The notes: generated by a model not told the origin, from the letters alone. A DNA stretch of 64,000 nucleotides from Marinobacter sp. Arc7-DN-1 (GCF_003441595.1 NZ_CP031848.1:3844001-3908000); one strand, 5' to 3'; counted from the first letter of the stretch, positions 27,126-36,232 are shown. Numbers and translations: made by a program.

Positions 27126-28268
27126 ATGATCCCGACTACCATGAAAGCCATGGTTCTTACCGGTCACGGTGATATCGACAAACTCGAGTATCAGGATGTC
27201 CCCGTTCCCACCCCCGGGCCCGGCCAGGTGCTTGTTCAGGTGACGGCAACGGCTAAGAACAATACCGACCGGAAGGCCCGGGAAGGGCTGTATCCCACCA
27301 AAAAGGGTGAAATGACCTCGTTCCAGATGGGCGGCAAACCCACGCTGGTTTTTCCACGGATACAGGGTGCGGATATTGCCGGGCGTATTGTGGCCGTTGG
27401 CGAAGGTGTTGATGAGGCCCGGGTCGGCGAACGGGGTCTGCTGGACTTCAACATCTACGCCAATGATCGTCGGGATATCAATCTCACGCCCGATTACTAC
27501 GGCCACGGCGCCGATGGCGGGTACGCGGAATACGCTGCACTGCCTGCGGACCAGTTTCATCACATACCCAACCCCGAAATGGCGGATGCCGAAGTCGCGT
27601 CCATGGGTATGTGTTCCTATCAGACTGCCATGCACATGCTCACGTCGGCCAACATCAGGGCCGGCGAACGGGTACTGGTAACCGGCGCCAGTGGTGGTGT
27701 GGGCACCGCACTGATCCAGCTGTGCCGGATTATGGGAGCAATTCCGTACGCCCTGAGCAAACAGGACAAGGCCGGACCGTTGCTGGAACTGGGTGCCGAG
27801 GCGGTGCTGGATCGCTCCGATATGGCTACGTTCGTGGAGCGAGTGAAAGCGCAAACCGGCGGCAAACCCATTGATGCGGTGATGGATCTGGTTGGCGGTG
27901 AAATGACCGATGCGTTCATCGATACCATGATTTTCGATATGAATGCCCGCAGCACCTACCCGCGCCTGAGCATTGCCGGCGCCAGCGGCGGCAACATCAG
28001 CGAAATCCTGTGGACCCGTATCTACCTCTATCAGGTGCAGATTCTCGGCGTGTCCCATGGTACCCGGGAGGAAGCGGAACAGCTGATGGCCTGGATTCGC
28101 AACGGCCACCTGAAACCGGTTCTGCACGGCGCTTTCCGGCTCTCTGATCTGCACCGGGCAGAGCAGTACTTCGTGAACCGGGGTAGCACTTATCTCGGCA
28201 AGATCGTGATTGTTCCCGACTCACAGTGGGAAGAACACGGCAAACGCTGGTCACTGGAGAGCGCCTGA
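27126..28268 (+). CDS. Zinc-type alcohol dehydrogenase/quinone oxidoreductase-like (MDR) protein
   Basis: 380 residues. GroES-like N-terminal domain (MKAMVLTGHGDIDKLEYQDV, GADIAGRIVAVGEGV) and Rossmann domain with GERVLVTGASGGVGTALIQL near residue 180. The usual catalytic zinc Cys after the N-terminal strand is replaced (AKNNTDRKAREG), so it is more like the zinc-free quinone reductase branch. A ~20-residue insertion holds GEMTSFQMGGKPTLVFPRI. Start and stop of the next gene overlap (TGATG), so it works with the proline-racemase-like protein. Substrate unknown. Confidence 0.83.
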   Translation: MIPTTMKAMVLTGHGDIDKLEYQDVPVPTPGPGQVLVQVTATAKNNTDRKAREGLYPTKKGEMTSFQMGGKPTLVFPRIQGADIAGRIVAVGEGVDEARVGERGLLDFNIYANDRRDINLTPDYYGHGADGGYAEYAALPADQFHHIPNPEMADAEVASMGMCSYQTAMHMLTSANIRAGERVLVTGASGGVGTALIQLCRIMGAIPYALSKQDKAGPLLELGAEAVLDRSDMATFVERVKAQTGGKPIDAVMDLVGGEMTDAFIDTMIFDMNARSTYPRLSIAGASGGNISEILWTRIYLYQVQILGVSHGTREEAEQLMAWIRNGHLKPVLHGAFRLSDLHRAEQYFVNRGSTYLGKIVIVPDSQWEEHGKRWSLESA

Positions 28269-29329
28269 TGAAGCCGGAACTGACCATTGAACTGATGGAT
28301 ACCCATGCCGGCGGTGATGTCAGCCGTATCGTGACCGGTGGTATTGATCGGCTGCCCGGCGATACTGTTCGGGCGCAGATGGAATACCTGCGCGACGATG
28401 CCGATGGCCTGCGCCGGCTGCTGCTGGAAGAGCCCTATGGCGTGCCGGAAATGTCAGTGGATCTGCTGGTGCCGCCGACGGACCCGAGGGCGGCGGCCGG
28501 CTACATCATCATGGAGGTGATGGGCTACCCGATCTACTCCGGCTCAAACACCATTTGCACCGCCACCGCCGTGCTCGAATCGGGCATTGTGCCGAAACAG
28601 GAAGGGAAACAGAATTTCGTCCTGGAGTCGCCCGCCGGCCTGGTTCAGATCGAGGCGACCGTGCATGACGGCCTGGTGGAAACGATCACCTGTGAAGGCC
28701 TGCCCAGTTATATCCATACCTACCAGGCCACCATTGATGTGCCTTCGCTGGGTGGGATTACCTACAGCGTGGCCTACAGCGGCGGGTTCTACGCGCTGGT
28801 CGATGCCGCCAGCCTGGGTTTTGATCTGACCCTGGATGAGGAACGCAAGCTGGCGGAAACCGCCCACGCCATCGTCGAGGCCATTCAGGCCGAGCGTGGC
28901 TTTTCCCATTACACCCTTGGCGATGTCGGCCCGCTGCCGTTCCTGCACTTCATGGGGCCTGTGGAGCATCTAGCTGAAGGTTATTACCGTTCCCGTTCCG
29001 CTACCTACGTGCATCCGGGCGTGATATGCCGGAGCACGACCGGCACCGGCACCTCGGCGCGGCTGGCGCTGATGAATTACGAAGGCAGCATAAAGCCGGG
29101 CGACAAGCTGGAAACCATATCCCTGAGGGAGACCGGTTTTATCGGCGAATTTACCTCGGTTGAGGAAGAGGGCGAATACCAGGTGATCAAGAACAGCATC
29201 ACTGGCAAGGGCTATGTCATTGCCCGCTCAGACATCGTTGTGAACTGCGATGATCCTATGGTGGAGTGTGGGGCCCTGCACCATATTCTTTCCAGCCGCC
29301 ACTCCGGAGATATCACCCCGAAATCCTGA
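28268..29329 (+). CDS. Proline racemase/hydroxyproline dehydratase superfamily protein with Ser/Thr active-site pair
   Basis: 353 residues, normal for the superfamily. MDTHAGGDVSRIVTGGI opens the fold. The first catalytic position, normally Cys in MCGH, is Ser in YSGSNTICTATAV near residue 94. The second, Cys in SPCGTGTSA or Thr in dehydratases, is Thr in RSTTGTGTSARLALMNYEG near 259. A Ser/Thr pair is unlike racemase (Cys/Cys) and trans-3-hydroxyproline dehydratase (Cys/Thr) as I remember them. Its ATG overlaps the stop of the MDR oxidoreductase, suggesting a two-step pathway. Reaction not assignable. Confidence 0.85.
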   Translation: MKPELTIELMDTHAGGDVSRIVTGGIDRLPGDTVRAQMEYLRDDADGLRRLLLEEPYGVPEMSVDLLVPPTDPRAAAGYIIMEVMGYPIYSGSNTICTATAVLESGIVPKQEGKQNFVLESPAGLVQIEATVHDGLVETITCEGLPSYIHTYQATIDVPSLGGITYSVAYSGGFYALVDAASLGFDLTLDEERKLAETAHAIVEAIQAERGFSHYTLGDVGPLPFLHFMGPVEHLAEGYYRSRSATYVHPGVICRSTTGTGTSARLALMNYEGSIKPGDKLETISLRETGFIGEFTSVEEEGEYQVIKNSITGKGYVIARSDIVVNCDDPMVECGALHHILSSRHSGDITPKS

Positions 29330-29412
29330 TCTCCTCACTGGGCGCGGCCTGCCGGCTGCGCCGGTTTATCTCCTCATAAAGCGCCCCGATTTTCTTCCTA
29401 CTTGGTCTAAAG

Positions 29413-29428
29413 TTTACCTTTACGTAAA
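29413..29428. promoter_or_regulatory. Palindromic operator, LiuR-like, upstream of acyl-CoA synthetase
   Basis: TTTACCTTTACGTAAA, 16 bp with TTTAC/GTAAA outer arms, ~60 bases before the start. It differs at one base from TTTACGTTTACGTAAA, which I recall as the type of site bound by MerR-family LiuR regulators of branched-chain and acyl-CoA catabolism. A related site precedes the ABC operon at 32363. Confidence 0.5.
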
Positions 29429-29488
29429 GTGAAGCCTGTGCTAAACCTTGACCCGTGCTTTCGATGATAAAAACAACAGGAGTTGAGA

Positions 29489-31138
29489 ATGAGCCTTCCG
29501 GAATACACTGACGTTTACAACAACTTCGATCCTGCTGCCCTGGAAGCGGACATCCTGGATGGACGTCTGGATAGCGGGCTCAACGTATGCCACGAAATCT
29601 GCGACAAGTGGGCGGGCGACCCCAGCCGGGTCGCCCTTTACTACGAAAAAGAGGATGGCGGTGACGGTGTTCTGACCTTTGCCGAGCTGAAAGAGCAGTC
29701 CGCCCGATTTGCCAATTACCTGGCATCCCAAGGCATTGGCAAGGGTGACCGGGTGGCTGCACTCCTGCCGCGTACACCGGAGCTGCTGATCGTCATCGCG
29801 GGCACCCTGCGCGCCGGTGCTGTCTATCAACCCCTGTTCACTGCCTTTGGGTCCGGGGCTATTGAATACCGTTTTGAGCGGGCCGGCACCAGGCTGGTGG
29901 TGACCAACCCGGAAAACTACCCCAAGCTGAATGACGTCAAGGTGTGTCCGCCGGTACTCGCAGTGAACGCCGGTGAGATTGACGCTGAAGTCCCCGATTT
30001 CGAGGAAACCCTGGCGGCGCAGTCCAGTGAGTTTGAGCCGGTCATGGTTAAAGGCGACGACCCGTTCCTGCAGATGTTTACGTCTGGAACGGTGGGCAAG
30101 TCCAAGGGCGTTGCCGTCCCGGCCAAAGCGCTGCTGGCGTTTTATGTCTATATGAAGTATGCCATCGATCTGCGTGACGACGACAGGTTCTGGAATGTGG
30201 CCGATCCCGGCTGGGCCTACGGCCTTTATTACGCCGTGGTGGGCCCCCTGTTGATGGGGCACGCTACCCATTTCAACCCGGGGGGCTTCACGCCGGAATC
30301 CACCTACGACATGATCCGGAAGTACAAGATCACCAACCTGGCCGCGGCGCCTACGGCCTATCGTCTGCTCAAGGCCAACGATCATGTGCTGCCAGAAGGT
30401 GAGAACCTGGGTCTGCGAATCGCCAGCAGTGCCGGTGAGCCCCTCAATCCGGAAGTGGTGAACTGGATCCGCAATCGTCACTTCTGCCCGGTCAAGGATC
30501 ACTACGGCCAGACCGAAACCGGTATGACCTGCTGTAACTTCCATGGCCTTGAGCATCCCGTTCGCGAGGGTTCAATGGGTTATGCCTCCCCGGGCCATAA
30601 AGTCGTCGCCCTGAACGAGAAGAACGAGGAAGTGGGCGCGGGCGAGGTTGGTCAACTGGCCGTGGACGTGAAAGCTTCGCCCCTGTTCCACTTTGACGGT
30701 TACACCTGGGGTGAAAAAGACCCGTTCGTGGAAGGCTACTATCTCACCGGTGACATGGTGGTCTGCCACGGCGATGGGTGCTTCTCCTTCAGCGGTCGGG
30801 ACGACGACATCATCACCACCGCCGGCTACCGCGTCGGCCCCGCGGATGTGGAGAGCACGTTGCTGGAGCATGCCGCCGTGGCGGAGTCCGGCGTAGTCGG
30901 GAAGCCGGATGAAAAGCGCGGCTCCATCATCAAGGCCTATGTGGTGATCAAGAGCGATCAGGAACCGGCGGATGAGCAGGCCCTGAAAGACGAACTTCAG
31001 GAGTTGGTGCGCCGCCGGTTGTCCACCCACGCCTTCCCCCGGGAAATCGAGTTCGTTGATGAGCTGCCGAAGACGCCGAGCGGCAAGATTCAGCGCTTCG
31101 TCCTTCGTAATAAAGCCCAGGAAGAAGCCGGCGCATGA
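29489..31138 (+). CDS. AMP-forming acyl-CoA synthetase
   Basis: 549 residues from ATG 29489 with an acaggag RBS. ANL-superfamily motifs: P-loop FTSGTVGKSKGVAVPAKAL near residue 195, GQTETGMTCCNFHG near 337, YLTGDMVVCHGDGCFSFSGR near 417, and the acyl-adenylate/thioester hinge. The C-terminal catalytic Lys is in LPKTPSGKIQRFVLRNKA. It resembles acetyl/medium-chain or aromatic-acid ligases (YEKEDGGDGVLTFAELKEQS). It is coupled by overlap to a thioesterase, followed by a hydrolase and a Liv-type ABC transporter, suggesting uptake and activation of one carboxylic acid. Confidence 0.88.
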   Translation: MSLPEYTDVYNNFDPAALEADILDGRLDSGLNVCHEICDKWAGDPSRVALYYEKEDGGDGVLTFAELKEQSARFANYLASQGIGKGDRVAALLPRTPELLIVIAGTLRAGAVYQPLFTAFGSGAIEYRFERAGTRLVVTNPENYPKLNDVKVCPPVLAVNAGEIDAEVPDFEETLAAQSSEFEPVMVKGDDPFLQMFTSGTVGKSKGVAVPAKALLAFYVYMKYAIDLRDDDRFWNVADPGWAYGLYYAVVGPLLMGHATHFNPGGFTPESTYDMIRKYKITNLAAAPTAYRLLKANDHVLPEGENLGLRIASSAGEPLNPEVVNWIRNRHFCPVKDHYGQTETGMTCCNFHGLEHPVREGSMGYASPGHKVVALNEKNEEVGAGEVGQLAVDVKASPLFHFDGYTWGEKDPFVEGYYLTGDMVVCHGDGCFSFSGRDDDIITTAGYRVGPADVESTLLEHAAVAESGVVGKPDEKRGSIIKAYVVIKSDQEPADEQALKDELQELVRRRLSTHAFPREIEFVDELPKTPSGKIQRFVLRNKAQEEAGA

Positions 31139-31551
31139 TCATCACGTTTGAAGAGCTGCAGGCCTTCCTTGACGAGCAGTTTCCGCAGGGGGCCGCCTTC
31201 GGCACCCTGCAAAAGCTGGGGGACGGCTGGGCGGAAATGAAGCTGGAAGTGGATGAGGAGCATCTCAGGCCGGGGGGGACCGTCTCCGGGCCGGCCATGA
31301 TGGGGCTGGCGGACGTCACCCTTTACGCGGCGCTGTTGAGCAGGATTGGCCTGGTGCCGCTGGCGGTTACCACCAACCTGAATATCAACTTCCTGCGCAA
31401 ACCTGTGGCACACCAGCCGATCTGGGCCAGGGCGACAATGCTGAAGGTCGGCCGTACCATGGGGGTGGGTGAAGTGTTTGTCTACTCCGAAGGCGCAGAG
31501 GATCCGGTGGCCCACTCCACCCTGACCTATTCGATTCCTCCGAACCGGTAG
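31135..31551 (+). CDS. PaaI-type hotdog thioesterase
   Basis: 138 residues, one hotdog domain; its ATG overlaps the synthetase stop (ATGA). Motif RPGGTVSGPAMMGLADVTLY near residue 45 contains the helix with Gly-x-x-x-Ala-Asp typical of PaaI-like thioesterases, and INFLRKPVAHQPIWARATML follows. It likely hydrolyses acyl-CoA formed in this pathway or recovers CoA from dead-end products. The partner role is inferred from translational coupling. Confidence 0.85.
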   Translation: MIITFEELQAFLDEQFPQGAAFGTLQKLGDGWAEMKLEVDEEHLRPGGTVSGPAMMGLADVTLYAALLSRIGLVPLAVTTNLNINFLRKPVAHQPIWARATMLKVGRTMGVGEVFVYSEGAEDPVAHSTLTYSIPPNR

Positions 31552-31555
31552 CGCC

Positions 31556-32359
31556 ATGCAGATAAGAGACATGATGGTGCCGGTGGGCGAGGGCGTTGAG
31601 CTGGAAGTCAGGCGGATCCAGCACCAGCAACAAAAAGGGCCGGTTCTGGTGTTTCTGCACGAATCCCTCGGCAGTATTGCCCTGTGGCGGAAGTTTCCGG
31701 AGAAGCTTGCTAGGGCGACAGGGTGGGATGCGCTGATCTACAACCGGCAGGGTTACGGGCAGTCAACCCGGGAAGTGCTGCCGCGCCCCTACGACTACCT
31801 CGAAGTCGCCGGCCATCGCTGGCTACCCCGGTTGCTGGACAGGCTTGAAATTCCGGAAGCCGTGCTGGTGGGGCATAGTGATGGTGGCTCGATTTCCCTG
31901 GTAGCCGCCGGCGCTTTGGGCAGACGCGTAAAGGCGCTTGTCACCATGGCGGCGCACACCTACGCCGACCACCTGACGCTCGCGGGTTTAGAGGAAATGG
32001 CCAGTCGTTACCGGGAAACCGATATTCGTGAACGCCTGGAGCGGTATCACGGCCATCGGACCGATGATCTGTTTAACGCCTGGCAGACCGTCTGGCGTGA
32101 TGAGGGGTTCCATGCGGCGATGGATTTCGGTCACTGGCTGGCGGCTATCGAATGCCCGGCTATGATCATTCAGGGAGAGTGTGACGAATACGGCGTGCCC
32201 GAACAGGTGACTGACATCGTGGCTGGCATCGGTTCCAGCGCCAGGGAGGTTTTCCTGGAAGATGCCGGTCACTCGCCCCATCTCGAGCAGCAGGACCAGT
32301 TGGTGACCCTCATATGCGACTTTTTGCGTAGCGAGGTTGAACTGAAAAATCAGAATTAA
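31556..32359 (+). CDS. Alpha/beta hydrolase
   Basis: 267 residues. Nucleophile elbow LVGHSDGGSISLVAAGALG near residue 103 with Ser as nucleophile; oxyanion segment VFLHESLGSIALWRKFPEKL near 34; catalytic Asp region IQGECDEYGVPEQV near 205 and His in EDAGHSPHLEQQDQL near 238. Complete triad. It follows the thioesterase by 4 bases. Substrate unknown; release of the acid from an ester or a ring-cleavage-type hydrolysis would fit the operon. Confidence 0.85.
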   Translation: MQIRDMMVPVGEGVELEVRRIQHQQQKGPVLVFLHESLGSIALWRKFPEKLARATGWDALIYNRQGYGQSTREVLPRPYDYLEVAGHRWLPRLLDRLEIPEAVLVGHSDGGSISLVAAGALGRRVKALVTMAAHTYADHLTLAGLEEMASRYRETDIRERLERYHGHRTDDLFNAWQTVWRDEGFHAAMDFGHWLAAIECPAMIIQGECDEYGVPEQVTDIVAGIGSSAREVFLEDAGHSPHLEQQDQLVTLICDFLRSEVELKNQN

Positions 32360-32362
32360 GTG

Positions 32363-32384
32363 TTGACGTTTACGTATACGTCAA
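32363..32384. promoter_or_regulatory. Palindromic operator, LiuR-like, upstream of ABC transporter operon
   Basis: A 22-base palindrome with TTGACGT and ACGTCAA ends around a TTACGTAT centre; 20 of 22 positions are symmetric. It lies ~55 bases before the livG-type gene and closely resembles the site at 29413, so both halves of the cluster are probably under one repressor, not encoded in this window. Confidence 0.55.
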
Positions 32385-32437
32385 TCTAATCTGTGATATA
32401 GATAACATGTACAACAATAACAAAGGTAAATTGGCTC

Positions 32438-33223
32438 ATGAGTGAACAGTACGTGCTGGAGACCCGTAACCTTGTCAAGGAATTCAAGGGCTTTGTTGCG
32501 GTCGACGACGTGAATCTGAAGATTCAGAAAGGCCATATTCACGCCCTGATTGGCCCCAACGGCGCCGGCAAGACCACGGTCTTCAATCTGCTCACCAAGT
32601 TCCTGATTCCGACCCGGGGTCAGATCCTGTTCAAGGGGCAGGACATCACAGCCATGAAATCGGCTGCCATTGCCCGTAAGGGGATCGTCCGCTCATTCCA
32701 GATTTCCGCGGTGTTTCCTCACATGACGGCACTGGAGAATATCCGGGTTGCCCTGCAAACCGCGGAAAACAACTCCTACAGCTTCTGGAAGTCCGGCGCT
32801 TCACTGAACAAACTGAACCAGCGCTGCATGGAATTGCTCGATTCCGTCGGGCTTGTGGAGTTCGCCAACACCACAACGGTGGAACTGGCCTATGGCCGCA
32901 AGCGGGCGCTGGAGCTGGCCACCACCTTGGCCATGGAGCCCGAATTGCTGCTTCTTGACGAGCCTACCCAGGGCATGGGCGGCGAAGACGTAGACAGTGT
33001 GGTTGAACTGGTTCGCAAGGCAGCCAGGGGCCGCACGGTGCTGATGGTGGAACACAATCTCGGGGTGGTCAGCAAACTGTGCGACCGCATCACGGTGCTG
33101 GCCCAGGGGGCCGTCCTTACCGAGGGAGAGTACAGCGAAGTGTCTGCCGATCCCCGAGTGCGTGAAGTCTACATGGGCACCGCGAACGATAAAGCCTCGG
33201 CGGAGCGGGAGACATCAGAATGA
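32438..33223 (+). CDS. Liv-type ABC transporter ATPase (LivG-like)
   Basis: 261 residues. Walker A GPNGAGKTTVFNLL near residue 38, signature region VELAYGRKRALELATTLAME near 150, Walker B LLLLDEPTQGMGG near 170, and switch His in MVEHNLGVVSKL. The LivG-type insertion between Walker A and signature is present. Energises the permease pair encoded downstream. Its stop overlaps the second ATPase gene (ATGA). Confidence 0.92.
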   Translation: MSEQYVLETRNLVKEFKGFVAVDDVNLKIQKGHIHALIGPNGAGKTTVFNLLTKFLIPTRGQILFKGQDITAMKSAAIARKGIVRSFQISAVFPHMTALENIRVALQTAENNSYSFWKSGASLNKLNQRCMELLDSVGLVEFANTTTVELAYGRKRALELATTLAMEPELLLLDEPTQGMGGEDVDSVVELVRKAARGRTVLMVEHNLGVVSKLCDRITVLAQGAVLTEGEYSEVSADPRVREVYMGTANDKASAERETSE

Positions 33224-33942
33224 GCAACCGTGCCGACAAAGAATACGAACAGCTGCGGGTTTCCGGTCTGCACGCTTTTTACGGTGAGTCGCATATCCTG
33301 CACGGCATCGATCTTGTGGTTCACCGCGGCGAGCTGGTCACCCTGCTCGGGCGCAACGGCGCCGGCCGCAGCACAACGCTCAAGGCCATCATGAACATGG
33401 TTGGCCGCCGCACCGGCTCCATCATGATCAACGGCGAAGAGACCATGTCTTGTGCGCCGCACCATATTGCAAGGTTGGGTGTCGGGTATTGCCCCGAACA
33501 CCGGGGCATTTTTTCCGCACTCAACGTCCAGGAGAACCTGACCCTGCCGCCGGTAGTGCGCAGCGGCGGCATGGGCCTGGAAGAAATTTACAGCATGTTT
33601 CCCAACCTCTATGAGCGCCGCTTCAGCCAGGGCACGAAACTGTCTGGCGGTGAACAGCAAATGCTGGCCATGGCCCGCATCCTTCGGACCGGCGCCAATA
33701 TGCTGCTGCTCGACGAAATCACCGAGGGGCTGGCACCGGTCATTGTTGAAAAGCTTGGCGAAGTGCTGATCAAGCTCAAGAACAAAGGCCTGACCATTGT
33801 GCTGGTGGAGCAGAATTTCCATTTCGCCGCGCCGCTGGCTGATCGCCACTACGTTGTGGAGCATGGCCAGATCGTGGAAGAGGTAAGCGCCGGCGAGCTT
33901 GAAGCCAAGCAGTCGCTGCTGAACGACTATTTGGGTGTGTAA
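33220..33942 (+). CDS. Liv-type ABC transporter ATPase (LivF-like), Arg in Walker A
   Basis: 240 residues. LivF-type ATPase with signature KLSGGEQQMLAMARILRTG near residue 140, Walker B NMLLLDEITEGLAP near 160, and the H-loop equivalent replaced by Gln in VEQNFHFAAPLADR, as usual in LivF. The Walker A reads GRNGAGRSTTLKAIM, with Arg in place of the invariant Lys. I recall GRNGAGRTT forms in some LivF relatives, so this may be a subfamily trait rather than a defect. Coupled to the LivG-like ATPase. Confidence 0.9.
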   Translation: MSNRADKEYEQLRVSGLHAFYGESHILHGIDLVVHRGELVTLLGRNGAGRSTTLKAIMNMVGRRTGSIMINGEETMSCAPHHIARLGVGYCPEHRGIFSALNVQENLTLPPVVRSGGMGLEEIYSMFPNLYERRFSQGTKLSGGEQQMLAMARILRTGANMLLLDEITEGLAPVIVEKLGEVLIKLKNKGLTIVLVEQNFHFAAPLADRHYVVEHGQIVEEVSAGELEAKQSLLNDYLGV

Positions 33943-34020
33943 CACCGGATAGAAGAGAGCAACAACCAAAAAAAGCAACAACCCGAACAACCAACGCACG
34001 ACAGTCGCGGAGATACAACA

Positions 34021-35235
34021 ATGACAATGATGAAAAAGCTTCTGACATCAGCCGTTGCAACCGCCATGATGGTGGGTGGCGCCCAGGCGGCCATTTCTGA
34101 CAACACCGTTAAAATCGGCTACCTGGCGGACATGTCCGGTACCTACCGGGATCTCGCTGGCCCCAACGGCATGAAGGCCCTGGAAATGGCCGTCGCCGAT
34201 TTCGGCGGAAAAGTGAGCGGCGCCACTATCGAAGTTGTGAGCGCAGATGACCGCAACAGCGCGGATGTGGCCTCCAGCACAGTCCGCCGCTGGGTCGAAA
34301 ATGACAAAGTCGATCTGGTCGCCGGCCTTGTGGCTTCCTCAGTCTCCATCGCGGTAAGCGATATCCTTGAAGAGAATGACAAGCTGGGTATCATTTCCGG
34401 CTCTGCGGCCTCCAGCATCACCAACGAGCATTGCACGCCAAACCATATCCACTATGTGTACGACACTTATCCGCTGGCTAATGGCACTGCCAGTGCAGTG
34501 GTAAAAGAAGGCGGTAAAACCTGGTACATCCTGACCGCGGATTACGCGTTTGGTCATGCCCTTGAAGCGGACGTAACCCGCGTTGTTGAGGCCAACGGTG
34601 GCGAAGTCATCGGTACCCTGCGGCATCCGTTCCCTACGCCTGATTTCTCCTCTTTCATCCTTCAGGCACAGGCTTCGGGTGCGGATGTCGTGGCGCTGGC
34701 CAATGCGGGTGCGGATACCACCAATGCCATCAACACCGCCAGTGAGTTTGGTGTAACCCAGTCAGGACAGACCCTTGCCGCTCTGCTGCTGTTCCTGACA
34801 GATGTGCACGCACTGGGCGTGGATGCAGCCCAGGGCATTCAGCTGACCACGGGCTGGTACTGGGATATGAACGATGAGACCCGCGCCTGGTCCGATCGTT
34901 TCGAGAAAGAAACCGGAGTACGTCCGACCATGGTTCACGCCGGTATCTACTCCAGCACCATGCAGTACCTGAAAGCCGTTGAAGCCACCGGTTCCGACGA
35001 TGCCCAGACTGTACGCCAGAAAATGATGGATACACCGATCAACGACATGTTTGCCAAGAACGGCAAGATTCGTGTCGATGGCCGTATGGTGCACGACATG
35101 TACCTGGCAGAAGTCAAAACACCGGCTGAGTCCAAAGGGGAGTGGGATCTGTACAAGATTCTCCGCACTATCCCGGCTGACGAAGCCTATCGCCCGCTCT
35201 CCGAGAGCAAGTGCCCGCTGGTAACCAGCAAATAA
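34021..35235 (+). CDS. Liv-type periplasmic substrate-binding protein
   Basis: 404 residues with a signal peptide (MKKLLTSAVATAMMVGGAQA after the ATG at 34021; an internal Met is possible). Mature part begins ISDNTVKIGYLADMSGTYRD, the usual start of family 6 binding proteins, with AGLVASSVSIAVSDILEEND and VVALANAGADTTNAINTASE. This subfamily is commonly found with aromatic-acid or short acid uptake, not only with leucine; ligand unknown. A stem-loop after the stop separates it from the permease genes, which fits the higher expression usual for binding proteins. Confidence 0.9.
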   Translation: MTMMKKLLTSAVATAMMVGGAQAAISDNTVKIGYLADMSGTYRDLAGPNGMKALEMAVADFGGKVSGATIEVVSADDRNSADVASSTVRRWVENDKVDLVAGLVASSVSIAVSDILEENDKLGIISGSAASSITNEHCTPNHIHYVYDTYPLANGTASAVVKEGGKTWYILTADYAFGHALEADVTRVVEANGGEVIGTLRHPFPTPDFSSFILQAQASGADVVALANAGADTTNAINTASEFGVTQSGQTLAALLLFLTDVHALGVDAAQGIQLTTGWYWDMNDETRAWSDRFEKETGVRPTMVHAGIYSSTMQYLKAVEATGSDDAQTVRQKMMDTPINDMFAKNGKIRVDGRMVHDMYLAEVKTPAESKGEWDLYKILRTIPADEAYRPLSESKCPLVTSK

Positions 35236-35254
35236 AGAGAAGAGCGTAATCTTC

Positions 35255-35292
35255 GGGGTTCCCTCGCCTTCCGGTGGGGCAGCCCCGGGAAC
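35255..35292 (+). promoter_or_regulatory. Intercistronic hairpin after the binding-protein gene
   Basis: GTTCCC (35258) pairs with GGGAAC (35287), and an inner GGGGC/GCCCC lies at 35276-35286. No T tract follows. Likely protects the upstream mRNA and reduces transcription into the permease genes. Confidence 0.45.
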
Positions 35293-35344
35293 TCGCAACG
35301 ATGGTTCCCGGTATCACGTTTGCGCTGCTTTTGGAGTGAGCAAC

Positions 35345-36232
35345 ATGTCCATGATTTTCGGTGTCCCCCTTGCCGTGCTGGCTGGTCAGCTTCTGATCGG
35401 GGTCATTAATGGCGCGTTTTATGCGCTCTTGAGCCTCGGCTTGGCAGTTATCTTTGGCCTGCTCAAGATAATTAACTTTGCCCATGGGGCAATGTACATG
35501 CTGGGCGCCATGTCCACCGTCATCCTCTTTGACGCTCTCGGCGTCAATTACTGGGTTGCGCTTTTCGTCGCGCCACTTCTGGTCGGAGCGGTCGGCGTAC
35601 TGATCGAATATTTCCTGCTCCGGAGGATCGCCGGCCAGGACCATATCTACAGCCTTTTGCTCACCTTTGGCGTGGCTTTGCTGTTACAGGGTGTGCTTAC
35701 GAACATCTACGGGGTATCCGGGCTCCGGTATTCCATGCCTGATATATTCCAGGGCGGAATGAAACTCGGATTCATGTTCCTTCCTTATTACCGGCTCTGG
35801 GTTATCGTGATCGCGTTGCTGGTCTGCTTTGGCACCTGGTTCATGATCGAAAAAACCAAGCTTGGTGCCTATCTGCGTGCCGGAACGGAAGACTCTCAAT
35901 TGATGCAGGGGTTCGGCATCAACGTGCCCTTACTGATCAGCCTTACCTACGGCTTTGGCGTTATGCTCGCGGCGTTTGCGGGTGTCCTGGCTGCGCCAAT
36001 CTATTCCGTTACGCCGGTGATGGGGTCTCACATCCTGATAACCGTCTTTGCCGTGGTGGTTATCGGTGGCATGGGCTCCATCGGTGGCGCGATTATCACC
36101 GGTATTCTCATGGGGGTGATTGAAGGCCTTACCAAAACCTTTTATCCGCCTGCTTCATCCGCGGTGATCTTCCTGGTCATGGTGATCGTTCTGATGTTCC
36201 GCCCCAGTGGCTTGTTTGGTAAGGAGGCGTAA
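35345..36232 (+). CDS. Liv-type ABC permease (LivH-like)
   Basis: 295 residues from ATG 35345; GGAG lies 8 bases upstream, which favours this start over the GTG at 35336. About eight TM helices. Conserved LivH stretches GVINGAFYALLSLGLAVIFG and IINFAHGAMYMLGAM near the N terminus, and VVIGGMGSIGGAIITGILMG near residue 235. Forms the transmembrane channel with the following gene product. The next start is 3 bases after its stop. Confidence 0.92.
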   Translation: MSMIFGVPLAVLAGQLLIGVINGAFYALLSLGLAVIFGLLKIINFAHGAMYMLGAMSTVILFDALGVNYWVALFVAPLLVGAVGVLIEYFLLRRIAGQDHIYSLLLTFGVALLLQGVLTNIYGVSGLRYSMPDIFQGGMKLGFMFLPYYRLWVIVIALLVCFGTWFMIEKTKLGAYLRAGTEDSQLMQGFGINVPLLISLTYGFGVMLAAFAGVLAAPIYSVTPVMGSHILITVFAVVVIGGMGSIGGAIITGILMGVIEGLTKTFYPPASSAVIFLVMVIVLMFRPSGLFGKEA

